Below, in pieces: positions 9,495 through 17,612 of a stretch of DNA of 64,000 nucleotides. The stretch lies in NCBI RefSeq assembly GCF_013112485.1, contig NZ_JABFHG010000009.1, positions 124,001 through 188,000 on the forward strand, given 5' to 3'. The notes under the pieces were generated by a model that saw only the letters and a list, made by a program, of their open reading frames with translations, searched no databases and was not told the origin of the DNA. The DNA is from Roseicella sp. DB1501 (GTDB lineage: Bacteria; Pseudomonadota; Alphaproteobacteria; Acetobacterales; Acetobacteraceae). Position numbers and translations under genes: made by a program. How positions within the stretch are numbered: the first letter of the stretch is position 1; each line of letters begins with the position of its first letter.

Positions 9495-11144
9495 ATGAGC
9501 ACCACCTATCTGCGCAGTCCCCGGTCCGGCCTGCTCGCCGAGCCGGGGACCGCGGCGTCGCCCGCGGCGCGGCTGCGCGGCCTCGTCGAGGCCGCCTTCG
9601 TCCCGCTGCTGTTTCTCGGCGCCGCGCTGCTCTTCCGCGGCATCGGCTTCACGGTGACGGTCATCGACACCGATGAGGGCCTGTATCTGGTGCAGGCGCG
9701 GGAATGGCTGCGCGGCGCCTGGCCGCTGGTCGCGGTTTGGGACATGCACCCGATCGGCGCCCCGGCGCTCTATGCCGCCGCCATCGCGCTGTTCGGCGAG
9801 AGCATCGCCACCATCCGCATGCTCGGCATCACCTGCGTCGCCGCCACCGCCTGGGCGCTCTACGGGCTGGTGCGGGCGGCGAGGGAGCCGCGGCCGGTCG
9901 CGCTGGCGGCGGGGCTGCTCTACATCGCGCATACGGTGGTGCTCTTCGGCCTGGCCAGCAACACCGAGGTTCTCTTCGCGCCCCTGGTGGTGGCGAGCGT
10001 CGCGCTCGGCCTGCGCGGCGCGGTGCGGGCCGGGACCGTGGGTGAGGGGCCGCGCTGGGGCGAGCTGGCGCTGATGGGCCTCGCCCTGGGCTGCGCCTTC
10101 ACCATCAAACCGGTGGTGACGCCCGAGGGCTGCCTCGCCTTCGGCCTGCTGACCCTGCCGGCGCTGTGGCGCCGGGCGCTGCCGCCGGGGCGCTTCCTCG
10201 CCATGGCGGCGGCCTATGCCGGGCTGGTGCTGCTGCCGACCGCGCTCTTCGGCCTCGCCTATGCGGCGCAGGGGCATCTGGGGATCTTCATCGACGGCTC
10301 CTTCCTGGCGCCGATGCGCTATTCCGAGGCCCGGCTCAGCCTCGCCGAGGCGATGCAGCGGGTCCAGGTGGCGGTCATGGTGCTGCTCTGGCCGATGCTG
10401 CTGGCCCTGGTCGCGCTGCTTGGCTGGGGGATGCGGCGGGGCGCGGGCGGCCGCCTCACCCGGGTCGCGCTGCTCTGGTTCGGCTGCGCCAGCGTGGCGA
10501 TCGTCGGGCCGGGCTACTACTTCCCGCATTATTTCCTGATCTGGCTGCCGCCGCTCTCCATCCTCGCCGCGCTCGGCGCCTGGCGGCTCGCCCGGCTGGC
10601 GCGGCCGCGCCTGGCGCCGACGATCTTCGCCGCGCTGGTGGCGGTGGTGGCGGTCGAGGCCTGGCGGCAGGAGGCCACGGTCCGCATCGGCCGCGGCACC
10701 GGCATCTGGAACCCCGACCCGGTGCAGGAGGTGGTGCGGGCGATCAAGGCGCGGCTGCAGCCGGGCGATGCCATCTTCATCGCCAATTACCACCCGGTGG
10801 TCTATGCGCTGACCGATGCCCGCCTGCCGACGCGCTTCGTCTTCCCGGCGCATCTGACCGGCAACTTCACCGAGGTTGCCGATCTCGACAGCGATGCCGA
10901 GCTGCGGCGCATCCTGGCGACGCGGCCGCGCATCGTGGTGGTGGATCGCGGCTGGTGGTGGCAGGTGCGCCCGGATGCCGCGGCGGTCCTGACCGAGCTG
11001 CTGCAGCGCGACTACGTGCTGGAGACGACGGTCGCCGAGGAGCGCGGGCCGGTCGAGCTCTGGCGGCCGAAGACCGCGGCGGAGCCCGGCGCGGCGCCGG
11101 GCCCGGCTTTGCATCCCCCGGCGGCTGACGCATCATCCCCCTGA
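9495..11144 (+). CDS. Polytopic membrane glycosyltransferase (ArnT/PMT-like, GT-C fold)
   Basis: 549 residues with about ten hydrophobic helices. The first periplasmic loop has the acidic motif DTDEGLYLVQAREWLRG (about 56-72) and then WDMHPIGAPALY, as in GT39/ArnT-like transferases that use polyprenyl-phosphate sugars. The C-terminal part is soluble (about 400-530). It probably transfers a sugar to a lipid or surface glycan; donor and acceptor are unknown. RBS GGAG lies close to the ATG. The gene is followed within 20 bases by the lactonase gene, although the functions do not obviously connect. Confidence 0.75.
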   Translation: MSTTYLRSPRSGLLAEPGTAASPAARLRGLVEAAFVPLLFLGAALLFRGIGFTVTVIDTDEGLYLVQAREWLRGAWPLVAVWDMHPIGAPALYAAAIALFGESIATIRMLGITCVAATAWALYGLVRAAREPRPVALAAGLLYIAHTVVLFGLASNTEVLFAPLVVASVALGLRGAVRAGTVGEGPRWGELALMGLALGCAFTIKPVVTPEGCLAFGLLTLPALWRRALPPGRFLAMAAAYAGLVLLPTALFGLAYAAQGHLGIFIDGSFLAPMRYSEARLSLAEAMQRVQVAVMVLLWPMLLALVALLGWGMRRGAGGRLTRVALLWFGCASVAIVGPGYYFPHYFLIWLPPLSILAALGAWRLARLARPRLAPTIFAALVAVVAVEAWRQEATVRIGRGTGIWNPDPVQEVVRAIKARLQPGDAIFIANYHPVVYALTDARLPTRFVFPAHLTGNFTEVADLDSDAELRRILATRPRIVVVDRGWWWQVRPDAAAVLTELLQRDYVLETTVAEERGPVELWRPKTAAEPGAAPGPALHPPAADASSP

Positions 11145-11164
11145 CAGAATTGGGGGGAACGCCG

Positions 11165-12109
11165 ATGAGCGATGCCAAAGACATGCGGATCATGGCCGAG
11201 GGGCTGCGCTTCCCGGAGGGGCCGATCGCCCTGCCCGATGGCGGCGTCATCCTGGTCGAGATCGCCGCCGGCCGCATCAGCAAGATCGCGGCGGACGGCA
11301 CGAAGAGCGTCGTCGCCACGCCGGGCGGCGGGCCGAACGGCATCGCCATGGGGCCGGGCGGCAAGATCTTCTGCTGCAACAATGGCGGCTTCCTCTGGCA
11401 TGAGGAGCCGGGCGTCCTCCGCCCCGCCGGCGTGCCGGCCGACTATGCCGGCGGCCGCATCGAGGTGATCGACCCGGCGACGGGCACTGTCACCCGCCTC
11501 TATGACCGCTGCGGCGAGCACACGCTGAAAGGGCCGAACGACATCATCTTCGCGCCCAAGGGCAGCCCGGGCGAGGGCGGCTTCTGGTTCACCGATCTCG
11601 GCAAGGTGCGGGGCCGCGACCGCGACCATGGCGGCGTCTACTGGGCAGCGAGCGACGGCTCCAAGATCGTCGAGGCGGCCTTCCCGATCTTCGGCGGCGC
11701 CAACGGCGTCGCCCTCTCGCCCGATGGCCGCACCCTCTACGTGGCGGAGACCGAGACCGGCCGGCTCTGGGCCTGGGACATCGAGGGGCCGGGCGTGGTG
11801 AAGAAGGACCCCTGGCCCTCGACCAATGGCGGGCGGATGATCTGCCAGTTCCCCGGCTATCGCCGGCTGGACAGCGTCGCCCCGACGGCGGCGGGCAATA
11901 TCTGCGTCGCCACGCTGGTCAGCGGCGAGATCACCACCGTCTCGCCCAAGGGCGAGATCCTGCGGGTGGTGAAGATGCCCGAGCGCATGCCGACCAATAT
12001 CTGCTTCGGCGGCAAGGACATGCGGACGGCCTATGTCACGCTGTCGCTGACCGGCAAGCTGGCGGCGCTGCCCTGGGACGAGCCCGGGCTGGCGCTGCCC
12101 TTCGGCTGA
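11165..12109 (+). CDS. SMP-30/gluconolactonase/LRE family protein
   Basis: 314 residues; the ATG at 11165 is chosen because GGGGGGAA precedes it, while the upstream in-frame TTG (11150) lies inside that G-run. Six-bladed propeller features: FPEGPIAL (metal Glu near residue 20), GGPNGIAM, KGPNDIIFAPKG (metal Asn) and ANGVALSPDGRTLYVAETETGR (metal Asp). Family members hydrolyse sugar or other lactones with a divalent metal. The FAH-family gene follows after 28 bases and is probably co-transcribed, suggesting a lactone opening step followed by cleavage or hydrolysis of a keto acid. Confidence 0.85.
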   Translation: MSDAKDMRIMAEGLRFPEGPIALPDGGVILVEIAAGRISKIAADGTKSVVATPGGGPNGIAMGPGGKIFCCNNGGFLWHEEPGVLRPAGVPADYAGGRIEVIDPATGTVTRLYDRCGEHTLKGPNDIIFAPKGSPGEGGFWFTDLGKVRGRDRDHGGVYWAASDGSKIVEAAFPIFGGANGVALSPDGRTLYVAETETGRLWAWDIEGPGVVKKDPWPSTNGGRMICQFPGYRRLDSVAPTAAGNICVATLVSGEITTVSPKGEILRVVKMPERMPTNICFGGKDMRTAYVTLSLTGKLAALPWDEPGLALPFG

Positions 12110-12137
12110 GCCGGCAGGCGCGGAAAGGGAGAACGGG

Positions 12138-12908
12138 ATGGCGCTCTGGGTGCGTTTCGCGCATGGCGATGCCGAGGGCTTCGGCACGCTGGAGGACGGG
12201 CGCATCGCCCTGCATGCGGGCGATCTCCTCGCCGGCGCGCGGCCGACCGGCGAGAGCCTGGACCTCGCGGCCGTGCGGCTTCTCGCGCCGGTGCGGCCGG
12301 GCGCCTTCATCGGGCTGTGGAACAACTTCCACGCCGCGGCGGCGAAGCAGGGCAACGCCATCCCGGAATTCCCCCTCTATTTCCTGAAGAACCCGGGCAG
12401 CGTGATCGGTCCGGGCGAGCCGATCCGCCCGCCCGCGGGCTATGCCGGCAAGGTGCTCTACGAGGGCGAACTCGGCCTGGTGATCGGCCGGCAGGTCCGC
12501 GATGCCGAGGAGGCGGAGGCCGCGGCGGCGATCTTCGGCCTCACCTGCGTGAACGACGTGACGGCGCTCGACCTGCTCTTCGCCGATGCCTCCTTCCCGC
12601 AATGGGCCCGCGCCAAGGGCTGCGACAGCTTCGGGCCGATCGGGCCGGCGATCGCCACCGGCCTCGACTGGCAGGCGCTGAGCGTGAAGGTGGCGCTGAA
12701 CGGGCGGGTGCGGCAGGACTATCCGCTCTCGGACATGATCCTGCCGCCGGCGCGCATCGTCTCCCTCATCTCGCGCGAGATGACGCTGCGGCCGGGCGAC
12801 GTCATCGCCTGCGGCACCTCGCTCGGCGCCCTGCCGATGCGGCCGGGCATGCAGGTGGAGGTGTCGATCGAGGGCATCGGCACCCTGGCCAACCCCTTCG
12901 CGCCCTGA
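12138..12908 (+). CDS. Fumarylacetoacetate hydrolase (FAH) family protein
   Basis: 256 residues, the compact FAH-domain type. Visible motifs: FYFLKNPGSVIGPGEPI-like YFLKNPGSVIGPGEPIRPP (about 81-99), metal-binding KVLYEGELGLVIGR (about 110-123, Glu-x-Glu), and VNDVTALDLLFAD (about 141-153). The family includes 2-hydroxyhepta-2,4-dienedioate isomerases, acylpyruvases and 2,4-diketo-3-deoxy-sugar-acid hydrolases. The lactonase just upstream favours a sugar-acid or aromatic keto-acid pathway, but the substrate is not determined. RBS GGAAAGGGAG is present. Confidence 0.85.
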   Translation: MALWVRFAHGDAEGFGTLEDGRIALHAGDLLAGARPTGESLDLAAVRLLAPVRPGAFIGLWNNFHAAAAKQGNAIPEFPLYFLKNPGSVIGPGEPIRPPAGYAGKVLYEGELGLVIGRQVRDAEEAEAAAAIFGLTCVNDVTALDLLFADASFPQWARAKGCDSFGPIGPAIATGLDWQALSVKVALNGRVRQDYPLSDMILPPARIVSLISREMTLRPGDVIACGTSLGALPMRPGMQVEVSIEGIGTLANPFAP

Positions 12909-12970
12909 CCCTAGGGCGTGATCGCTTGAGGTGGACTCAGCGGAAAGCGTGACTCACGCGATCAGACAAC

Positions 12971-13020
12971 GGCCTGGACCATGATCCGCTACCCTGTGTG
13001 AGCGGATCATGGTCCAGGCC
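12971..13020. terminator. Perfect 20-bp inverted repeat between convergent genes
   Basis: The arm GGCCTGGACCATGATCCGCT (12971-12990) and its exact complement at 13001-13020 flank a 10-base loop. It sits between the stop of the FAH gene (+) and the stop of the M20 gene (-) and may terminate both. The preceding 12912-12960 carries a degenerate palindrome related to a common alphaproteobacterial intergenic repeat. Confidence 0.6.
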
Positions 13021-13043
13021 CCCGAGGACCCGGTCCGCCCGCG

Positions 13044-14210
13044 TCACTCGCGCGGCAGGCCGCGCTCCACCGCCGCGGCGTAGAGCGCAGCGCCATAGGG
13101 AATGGCCTCGTCGTTGAAGGCGTAGCGCGGGTTGTGCAGCGAGGCGCCGTCGCCGTTGCCGAGTTGGATATAGGCGCCCGGCACCCGCTCCATCATGAAG
13201 GAGAAGTCCTCCGAGCCCATGCCGGGCGGCTTGTCCCGCGCCACCTTCGCCTCGCCGACCAACGAGGCCGCGGCGGCGGCGAGCGCCTCGGTCTGCTCGG
13301 CATCATTCACTGTCGGGGCGAAGATCAGCCGCCAGTCGAGCGTCGCCGTGGCGCCGAAGCCGGCGGCCACGCCCTCGGCCATGCGGCCCATCGCCGCCTC
13401 GATCTGCGCCGCCACCTCGCGGCTGAAGAAGCGGGCGGTGCCAGAGATGGTCGCCGTTTCCGGGATGACGTTGTAGGCCTCGCCGCCCTGCACCTTGGTG
13501 ATGCTGACCACGGCCGGGTCGCGCGGGTTGAGGTTGCGCGAGACGATGCTCTGCAGGGCCGTCGCGACGTGGCAGGCGGTGAGCACCGGGTCGATGCTCG
13601 CCTCCGGCCGCGCGCCATGCGCGCCGCGGCCGGTGACGGTGATGTCGAAGAAGGCGCCGCCGGCGGCGGTGGGGCCGGAGCGGATGGCGAATTCACCGAC
13701 CGGCATGCCGGGCCGGTTGTGCATGCCGTAGATCGCATCGCAGGGGAAGCGCTCGAACAGCCCGTCCTCCAGCATGGCCAGCGCGCCGCCGCAGCCTTCC
13801 TCGCCGGGCTGGAAGATGAAGTGGACGATGCCGTCGAAGCGCCGCGTCTCGGCCAGGTAGCGGGCGGCGCCGAGCAGCATGGTGGTGTGCCCGTCATGGC
13901 CGCAGGCATGCATCACCCCGGCAGTGCGGCTGCGCCAGGGCAGTTCGGTCAGCTCCTGGATCGGCAGCGCATCCATGTCGGCGCGCAGGCCGATGGCGCG
14001 GTTGCCGCGGCCGTTGCGCAGCACGCCGACCACGCCGGTGCCGCCGACGCCGCGATGCACCTCGATGCCCAGGGATTCGAGCTGCCGCGCCACCACCTCG
14101 GCGGTCCGCCGCTCGGTCATGCCGAGCTCGGGATGGGCATGCAGGTCCTGGCGGATGGCGGCCAGCTCGGCCTGATGGCGGCGGAGGGCGTCGAGGGGGG
14201 TGGTCGGCAT
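13044..14210 (-). CDS. M20 family metallopeptidase/amidohydrolase (hippurate hydrolase-like)
   Basis: 388 residues from the ATG at 14210, where homology-like sequence begins (LRRHQAELAAIRQDLHAHPELGMTE) and AAGGA lies upstream. An in-frame extension to 14423 looks non-coding. Metal and catalytic motifs: RADMDALPI (about 85), HACGHDGHTTMLLGAA (about 105) and FQPGEEGCGGALAML (about 140). A dimerisation domain sits in the middle. These zinc enzymes deacylate N-acyl amino acids or similar amides. The gene is divergent from thyX. Confidence 0.9.
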   Translation of the reverse strand: MPTTPLDALRRHQAELAAIRQDLHAHPELGMTERRTAEVVARQLESLGIEVHRGVGGTGVVGVLRNGRGNRAIGLRADMDALPIQELTELPWRSRTAGVMHACGHDGHTTMLLGAARYLAETRRFDGIVHFIFQPGEEGCGGALAMLEDGLFERFPCDAIYGMHNRPGMPVGEFAIRSGPTAAGGAFFDITVTGRGAHGARPEASIDPVLTACHVATALQSIVSRNLNPRDPAVVSITKVQGGEAYNVIPETATISGTARFFSREVAAQIEAAMGRMAEGVAAGFGATATLDWRLIFAPTVNDAEQTEALAAAAASLVGEAKVARDKPPGMGSEDFSFMMERVPGAYIQLGNGDGASLHNPRYAFNDEAIPYGAALYAAAVERGLPRE

Positions 14211-14400
14211 GAGCAGGCAGGTCCTTCGACAGGATGGCAGGCCGGAATGCTGCGCCCCGGCTCGGCCTGGCGCCAGGGCCAGGGCGAGGGATGGCCCGGG
14301 CGACGGCCCGCCTTGTCCGCCCCCGGTCAGTTTCGGGCAAGGGATGACCGGCATCTGCGGCGGGACGCCCGGGCCGCTTGTCGCCATGAGCCGACAAGCT

Positions 14401-14429
14401 TCGACAAGCCCCGGCGGCCGCACTACAAG
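14401..14429 (+). promoter_or_regulatory. Candidate sigma-70-type promoter of thyX
   Basis: TCGACA (14401-14406), 17-base spacer, TACAAG (14424-14429), 29 bases before the thyX ATG. The -35 matches consensus at five of six positions and the -10 at four of six. It lies in the 248-base divergent gap, which otherwise shows no gene. Confidence 0.45.
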
Positions 14430-14458
14430 GCGCGGCGCAGGCGGTGGGGGATTGCCGG

Positions 14459-15400
14459 ATGGCGCTGACCGAGTCTCAGCAGCAGGAGATCGAGGCGGCC
14501 CGCGCCGCGGAGGGCCGCACCCGCCGCCCGGTCGCGCCGGGGCTGGAGGCGATGCTCTTCGAGGCCCTGCCGGTGCTGGACCATGGGTTCGTCCGGGTCA
14601 TCGACTACATGGGCGACGACGCGGCGGTGGTGCAGGCAGCCCGCGTCTCCTATGGCCGCGGCACCCGCGCCGCCAATGAGGATCGCGGCCTCATCCGCTA
14701 CCTGATGCGGCACCGGCACAGCACGCCCTTCGAGATGTGCGAGATCAAGTACCACGTGAAGCTGCCGATCTTCGTGGCGCGGCAGTGGATCCGCCACCGC
14801 ACGGCGAACGTGAACGAGTATTCGGCGCGCTATTCCATCCTCGACCGCGAATTCTACATCCCCGCGCCCGAGCATCTCGCCGCCCAGTCCAGCAGCAACC
14901 GCCAGGGCCGCGGCGCCGTGCTCGAGGGCGCCGAGGCATCGCGCGTGCTCGACCTGCTGCGGCAGGACGCCATGGCGACCTACGACCACTATGCCTGGAT
15001 GCTGAACGAGGACGAGGCGGGCAACCCGGTGGAGGCGGACCGCCAGGGTCTGGCGCGCGAGCTGGCGCGGATGAACCTGACGCTCAACACCTATACGCAG
15101 TGGTACTGGAAGACCGACCTGCACAACCTCTTCCACTTCCTCTCGCTGCGCGCCGACAGCCATGCGCAATACGAGATCCGCGCCTATGCCGAGGCGATGC
15201 TGCGGACGGTGGAGGCCTGGGTGCCGGAGAGCTTCGCCGCCTTCCGCGACTACCGCATGGGGGCGGTGACCCTCTCGGCCGGCATGCTGGCGGTCGTCCG
15301 GCGCATGCTGGCCGGCGAGACGGTGGCGCCGGAGGGCAACGGCCTCTCCAAGCGGGAGTGGCGCGAGCTGATGGCCATGCTCGGCCGCCCGGCGGGCTGA
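14459..15400 (+). CDS. thyX: Flavin-dependent thymidylate synthase ThyX
   Basis: 313 residues from the ATG at 14459; an in-frame GTG 15 bases upstream is less likely. The ThyX motif is present as [14 protein letters not shown] (about 115-128). Other family stretches are [31 protein letters not shown] and [22 protein letters not shown]. It makes dTMP from dUMP using FAD, NADPH and methylenetetrahydrofolate. It is the first of four closely packed genes that include an HD phosphohydrolase which could act on nucleotides. Confidence 0.95.
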   Translation: MALTESQQQEIEAARAAEGRTRRPVAPGLEAMLFEALPVLDHGFVRVIDYMGDDAAVVQAARVSYGRGTRAANEDRGLIRYLMRHRHSTPFEMCEIKYHVKLPIFVARQWIRHRTANVNEYSARYSILDREFYIPAPEHLAAQSSSNRQGRGAVLEGAEASRVLDLLRQDAMATYDHYAWMLNEDEAGNPVEADRQGLARELARMNLTLNTYTQWYWKTDLHNLFHFLSLRADSHAQYEIRAYAEAMLRTVEAWVPESFAAFRDYRMGAVTLSAGMLAVVRRMLAGETVAPEGNGLSKREWRELMAMLGRPAG

Positions 15401-15407
15401 GGCGCGC

Positions 15408-15617
15408 ATGGGCTGGATCCTGCTCGGCCTCGTGCTGGTGCTCGGCCTGCCGGTCATGCTGGTCTTCACGGGCGTCGCGCTGGCGATCTGGGTGACGCTC
15501 TTCGTCGCCGGCCTGGTTTGGAGCGTGGTCGTCTTCCTGTTCCATGCCCCGGTGCTGGCCATCGTCCTGGCGCTGCTCGCCGGGCTCGCCTTCGGGCGCG
15601 GCGCGGCAGCGCGGTAG
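15408..15617 (+). CDS. Small membrane protein (69 aa), function unknown
   Basis: 69 residues, almost entirely hydrophobic: two to three membrane helices (GWILLGLVLVLGLPVMLVF, ALAIWVTLFVAGLVWSVVVFLF, APVLAIVLALLAGLAF) with a basic C-terminal tail (GRGAAAR). It starts 7 bases after thyX and ends 6 bases before the HD gene, so it is very likely in the same transcript. No family recognised. Confidence 0.65.
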   Translation: MGWILLGLVLVLGLPVMLVFTGVALAIWVTLFVAGLVWSVVVFLFHAPVLAIVLALLAGLAFGRGAAAR

Positions 15618-15623
15618 GCGCCG

Positions 15624-16223
15624 ATGGATCCCGCCCGGGCCGAGGCGCTGCTCGGCTTCCTCGCCCTCGCCGACCGGCTGAAGACCGTGGAGCGGCGCGG
15701 CCGGGTGGTGCTGCCCGGCGGCGGCACGCGGCGCGAGACCAGCGCCGAGCATTCCTGGCACCTGGCCCTGCTCGCCCTGCTGCTGCACCGGGAGGTGGCG
15801 GCGGAGATCGATCTCGGCCGGGCGCTGGCGATGATCGCGGTGCATGACCTGGTCGAGATCGAGGCCGGCGACACCTATGCCTACGACCCCGCCGCCTGCG
15901 CCACCCAGGCGGAGCGGGAGGCCGCGGCGGCGGCGATCGTCTTCGGCGGCCTGCCGCCCGATCTCGGCACCTGGCTGCGCGGGCTGTGGGAGGAATTCGA
16001 GGCCGGGACGAGCCCCGAGGCGCGCTTCGCCATGGGCTGCGACCGGCTGCAGGGCTTCCTGCAGAACACGCTCAGCGACGGGCTGGCCTGGAAAGAGCAT
16101 GGCGTGCGCCGCGCCGACACCGCCGGCCGCATGGACCCGGCGCGGGCGGTGGACCCGGTGTTGGCGCAGCTCATCGAGCGGCTCTACGACCGGGCGCGGG
16201 CGGGCGGGATGCTGCCGGAATGA
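15624..16223 (+). CDS. HD domain phosphohydrolase (YfbR/HDDC2-like)
   Basis: 199 residues. HD-type metal ligands are seen in order: RRETSAEHSWHLALLALLL (about 37-55), AMIAVHDLVEIEAGDTYAYD (about 70-89, the HD pair plus nearby Glu/Asp), and a downstream Asp in MGCDRLQGFLQN. Length and motif order match HDDC2/YfbR-type 5'-deoxynucleotidases. Its place downstream of thyX would fit supply or trimming of deoxynucleoside monophosphates, but this is inference from context. Confidence 0.8.
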   Translation: MDPARAEALLGFLALADRLKTVERRGRVVLPGGGTRRETSAEHSWHLALLALLLHREVAAEIDLGRALAMIAVHDLVEIEAGDTYAYDPAACATQAEREAAAAAIVFGGLPPDLGTWLRGLWEEFEAGTSPEARFAMGCDRLQGFLQNTLSDGLAWKEHGVRRADTAGRMDPARAVDPVLAQLIERLYDRARAGGMLPE

Positions 16224-16489
16224 GCGGCCAGGCGCGCGTCCGGCCGCCGGCCAAGCCACCTTCCAAGCCGCGCGTGCCGCCCCGCCCCGCCCGGGCCGCC
16301 GCGCCCCGCGCGGCGGCCGCCATGGCCGGGCCGCTCGCCGGCTGGCGGCGCTGGCGCTGGGTGGCGGTGCTGGTGCTCTCGGCGCTGGTCGGCCTGCCGC
16401 TGGCGCATGCCGTCTTCGGCGAGGTGGTGGCGCTGCTCGGCGGCACCTTCCTGCTCGGCCTGCTGGTCGGGCGCTGGACAGCGGGGTGA
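16220..16489 (+). CDS. Small membrane protein (89 aa) with basic Pro/Ala-rich N-terminus
   Basis: Starts on the ATGA overlap with the HD gene stop. Residues 1-45 are Pro/Ala/Arg-rich and positively charged; about 48-85 form two hydrophobic helices (RWVAVLVLSALVGLPLAHAVF, VVALLGGTFLLGLLVG). No recognised family. The overlap and shared strand suggest it is the last gene of the thyX group; an interspersed repeat follows. Confidence 0.6.
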   Translation: MSGQARVRPPAKPPSKPRVPPRPARAAAPRAAAAMAGPLAGWRRWRWVAVLVLSALVGLPLAHAVFGEVVALLGGTFLLGLLVGRWTAG

Positions 16490-16496
16490 TCCATAT

Positions 16497-16610
16497 CCTC
16501 GCGAAGTCGCTGCGCGCCTTCGTGGAGGCCCCGTGACTCCCTCAGGTCGCAGGGTGCGTCACAGCCTGCCGGGGCAAAGCCTCCGGCAGGGCAACGGGAG
16601 GCGACGGGGC
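16497..16610 (+). repeat. Interspersed intergenic repeat, copy B
   Basis: Same family as 5225-5335: TGCGTCACAGCCTGCC (16555-16570) followed by the dyad CCTGCCGG...CCGGCAGG and GGGCAACGGG. The left part is more diverged than copies A and D. It fills most of the 217-base gap before the PfkB kinase gene. Confidence 0.65.
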
Positions 16611-16706
16611 ATGAAGGCGCGGCCACACGCCCTCCATTCGCCTCTGCCGATGCATCCGCGATAGGCTCGGCGGCATGTGCCCTGCCCTTCCCGCCTGAGC
16701 CGCGCG

Positions 16707-17597
16707 ATGCCGGTGCTCGTCTTCGGTTCGGTCATCGCCGACCTCGTCTTCGCCCTGCCGCAGCTTCCGGCGCCCGGCCTGACCGTGCTCGGCCCCGGCT
16801 ATGCGGCGCTGCCGGGCGGCAAGGGGGCCAACCAGGCGGTGGCCGCGGCGCTCGATGGTGCGCCGACCGGCTTCGCCGGGGCGGTCGGCGAGGATGCCAT
16901 GGCCGAGGTGGCGCTGGCCGGGCTGCGCGGCGCCGGGGTGGATCTCGGCCGCCTTGCCCGGGTGGCGGCGCCGACCGGCTGCGCCGCGGTCTGCGTCGAC
17001 CCGGCGGGGCGCAACCAGATCGCGGTCGGCAGCGGCGCCAACCTCGCGGCGCGGGCGTCGCAGGTGGAGGGCGGCGCGCTCTCCCCGGCGACCGTGCTGC
17101 TGTTGCAGATGGAGGTGCCGCCCGAGGAGAATGCCGCGCTGATCCGCCGCGCCCGCGCCGCCGGGGCGCGGGTGGTGCTGAACCTCGCCCCCGCCGCCGC
17201 CATGCCGGTCGAGGCGCTCGGCGCGCTCGACCTGCTGGTGGCCAATGAGCACGAGGCGGCCTGGCTGGCGGCCCGGCTCGGCTGCGGGGCCGATGCCGCC
17301 GGGCTGCGGGCGGCGCTCGGCATCGACGTGGCGGTGACGCTGGGCGAGGCGGGGGCTGAGGCGGCGACCGGCTCGAGCCCGCTGCGGGTGCCAGCCTTCC
17401 CGGTGGCAGCGGTCGATACCACTGGGGCCGGCGATGCCTGGTGCGGGGTGCTCGCCGCGGCGCTCGACCGCGGATGGCCGCTCGAGGCGGCGATGCGCCG
17501 CGCCTCGGCGGCGGCGGCGCTCTCCTGCACCCGCCCGGGCGCCGCGGCCGCCATGCCGCAGGCGGCGGAGACCGAGGCGCTGCTGCGCCGCGGGTGA
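16707..17597 (+). CDS. PfkB-family carbohydrate kinase (ribokinase-like)
   Basis: 296 residues from the ATG at 16707, which places the conserved VLVFGSVIADLVF at the N-terminus. Substrate motif PGGKGANQAVAAA (about 30-42) and the ATP/anion-hole signature VDTTGAGDAWCGV (about 234-246) are both intact. These enzymes phosphorylate ribose or related sugars and nucleosides using ATP. There is no transporter or sugar regulator beside it, so the sugar is unknown. It converges on the mrp gene with a 15-base gap. Confidence 0.85.
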   Translation: MPVLVFGSVIADLVFALPQLPAPGLTVLGPGYAALPGGKGANQAVAAALDGAPTGFAGAVGEDAMAEVALAGLRGAGVDLGRLARVAAPTGCAAVCVDPAGRNQIAVGSGANLAARASQVEGGALSPATVLLLQMEVPPEENAALIRRARAAGARVVLNLAPAAAMPVEALGALDLLVANEHEAAWLAARLGCGADAAGLRAALGIDVAVTLGEAGAEAATGSSPLRVPAFPVAAVDTTGAGDAWCGVLAAALDRGWPLEAAMRRASAAAALSCTRPGAAAAMPQAAETEALLRRG

Positions 17598-17612
17598 GCG
17601 ATGGCCAGACGC

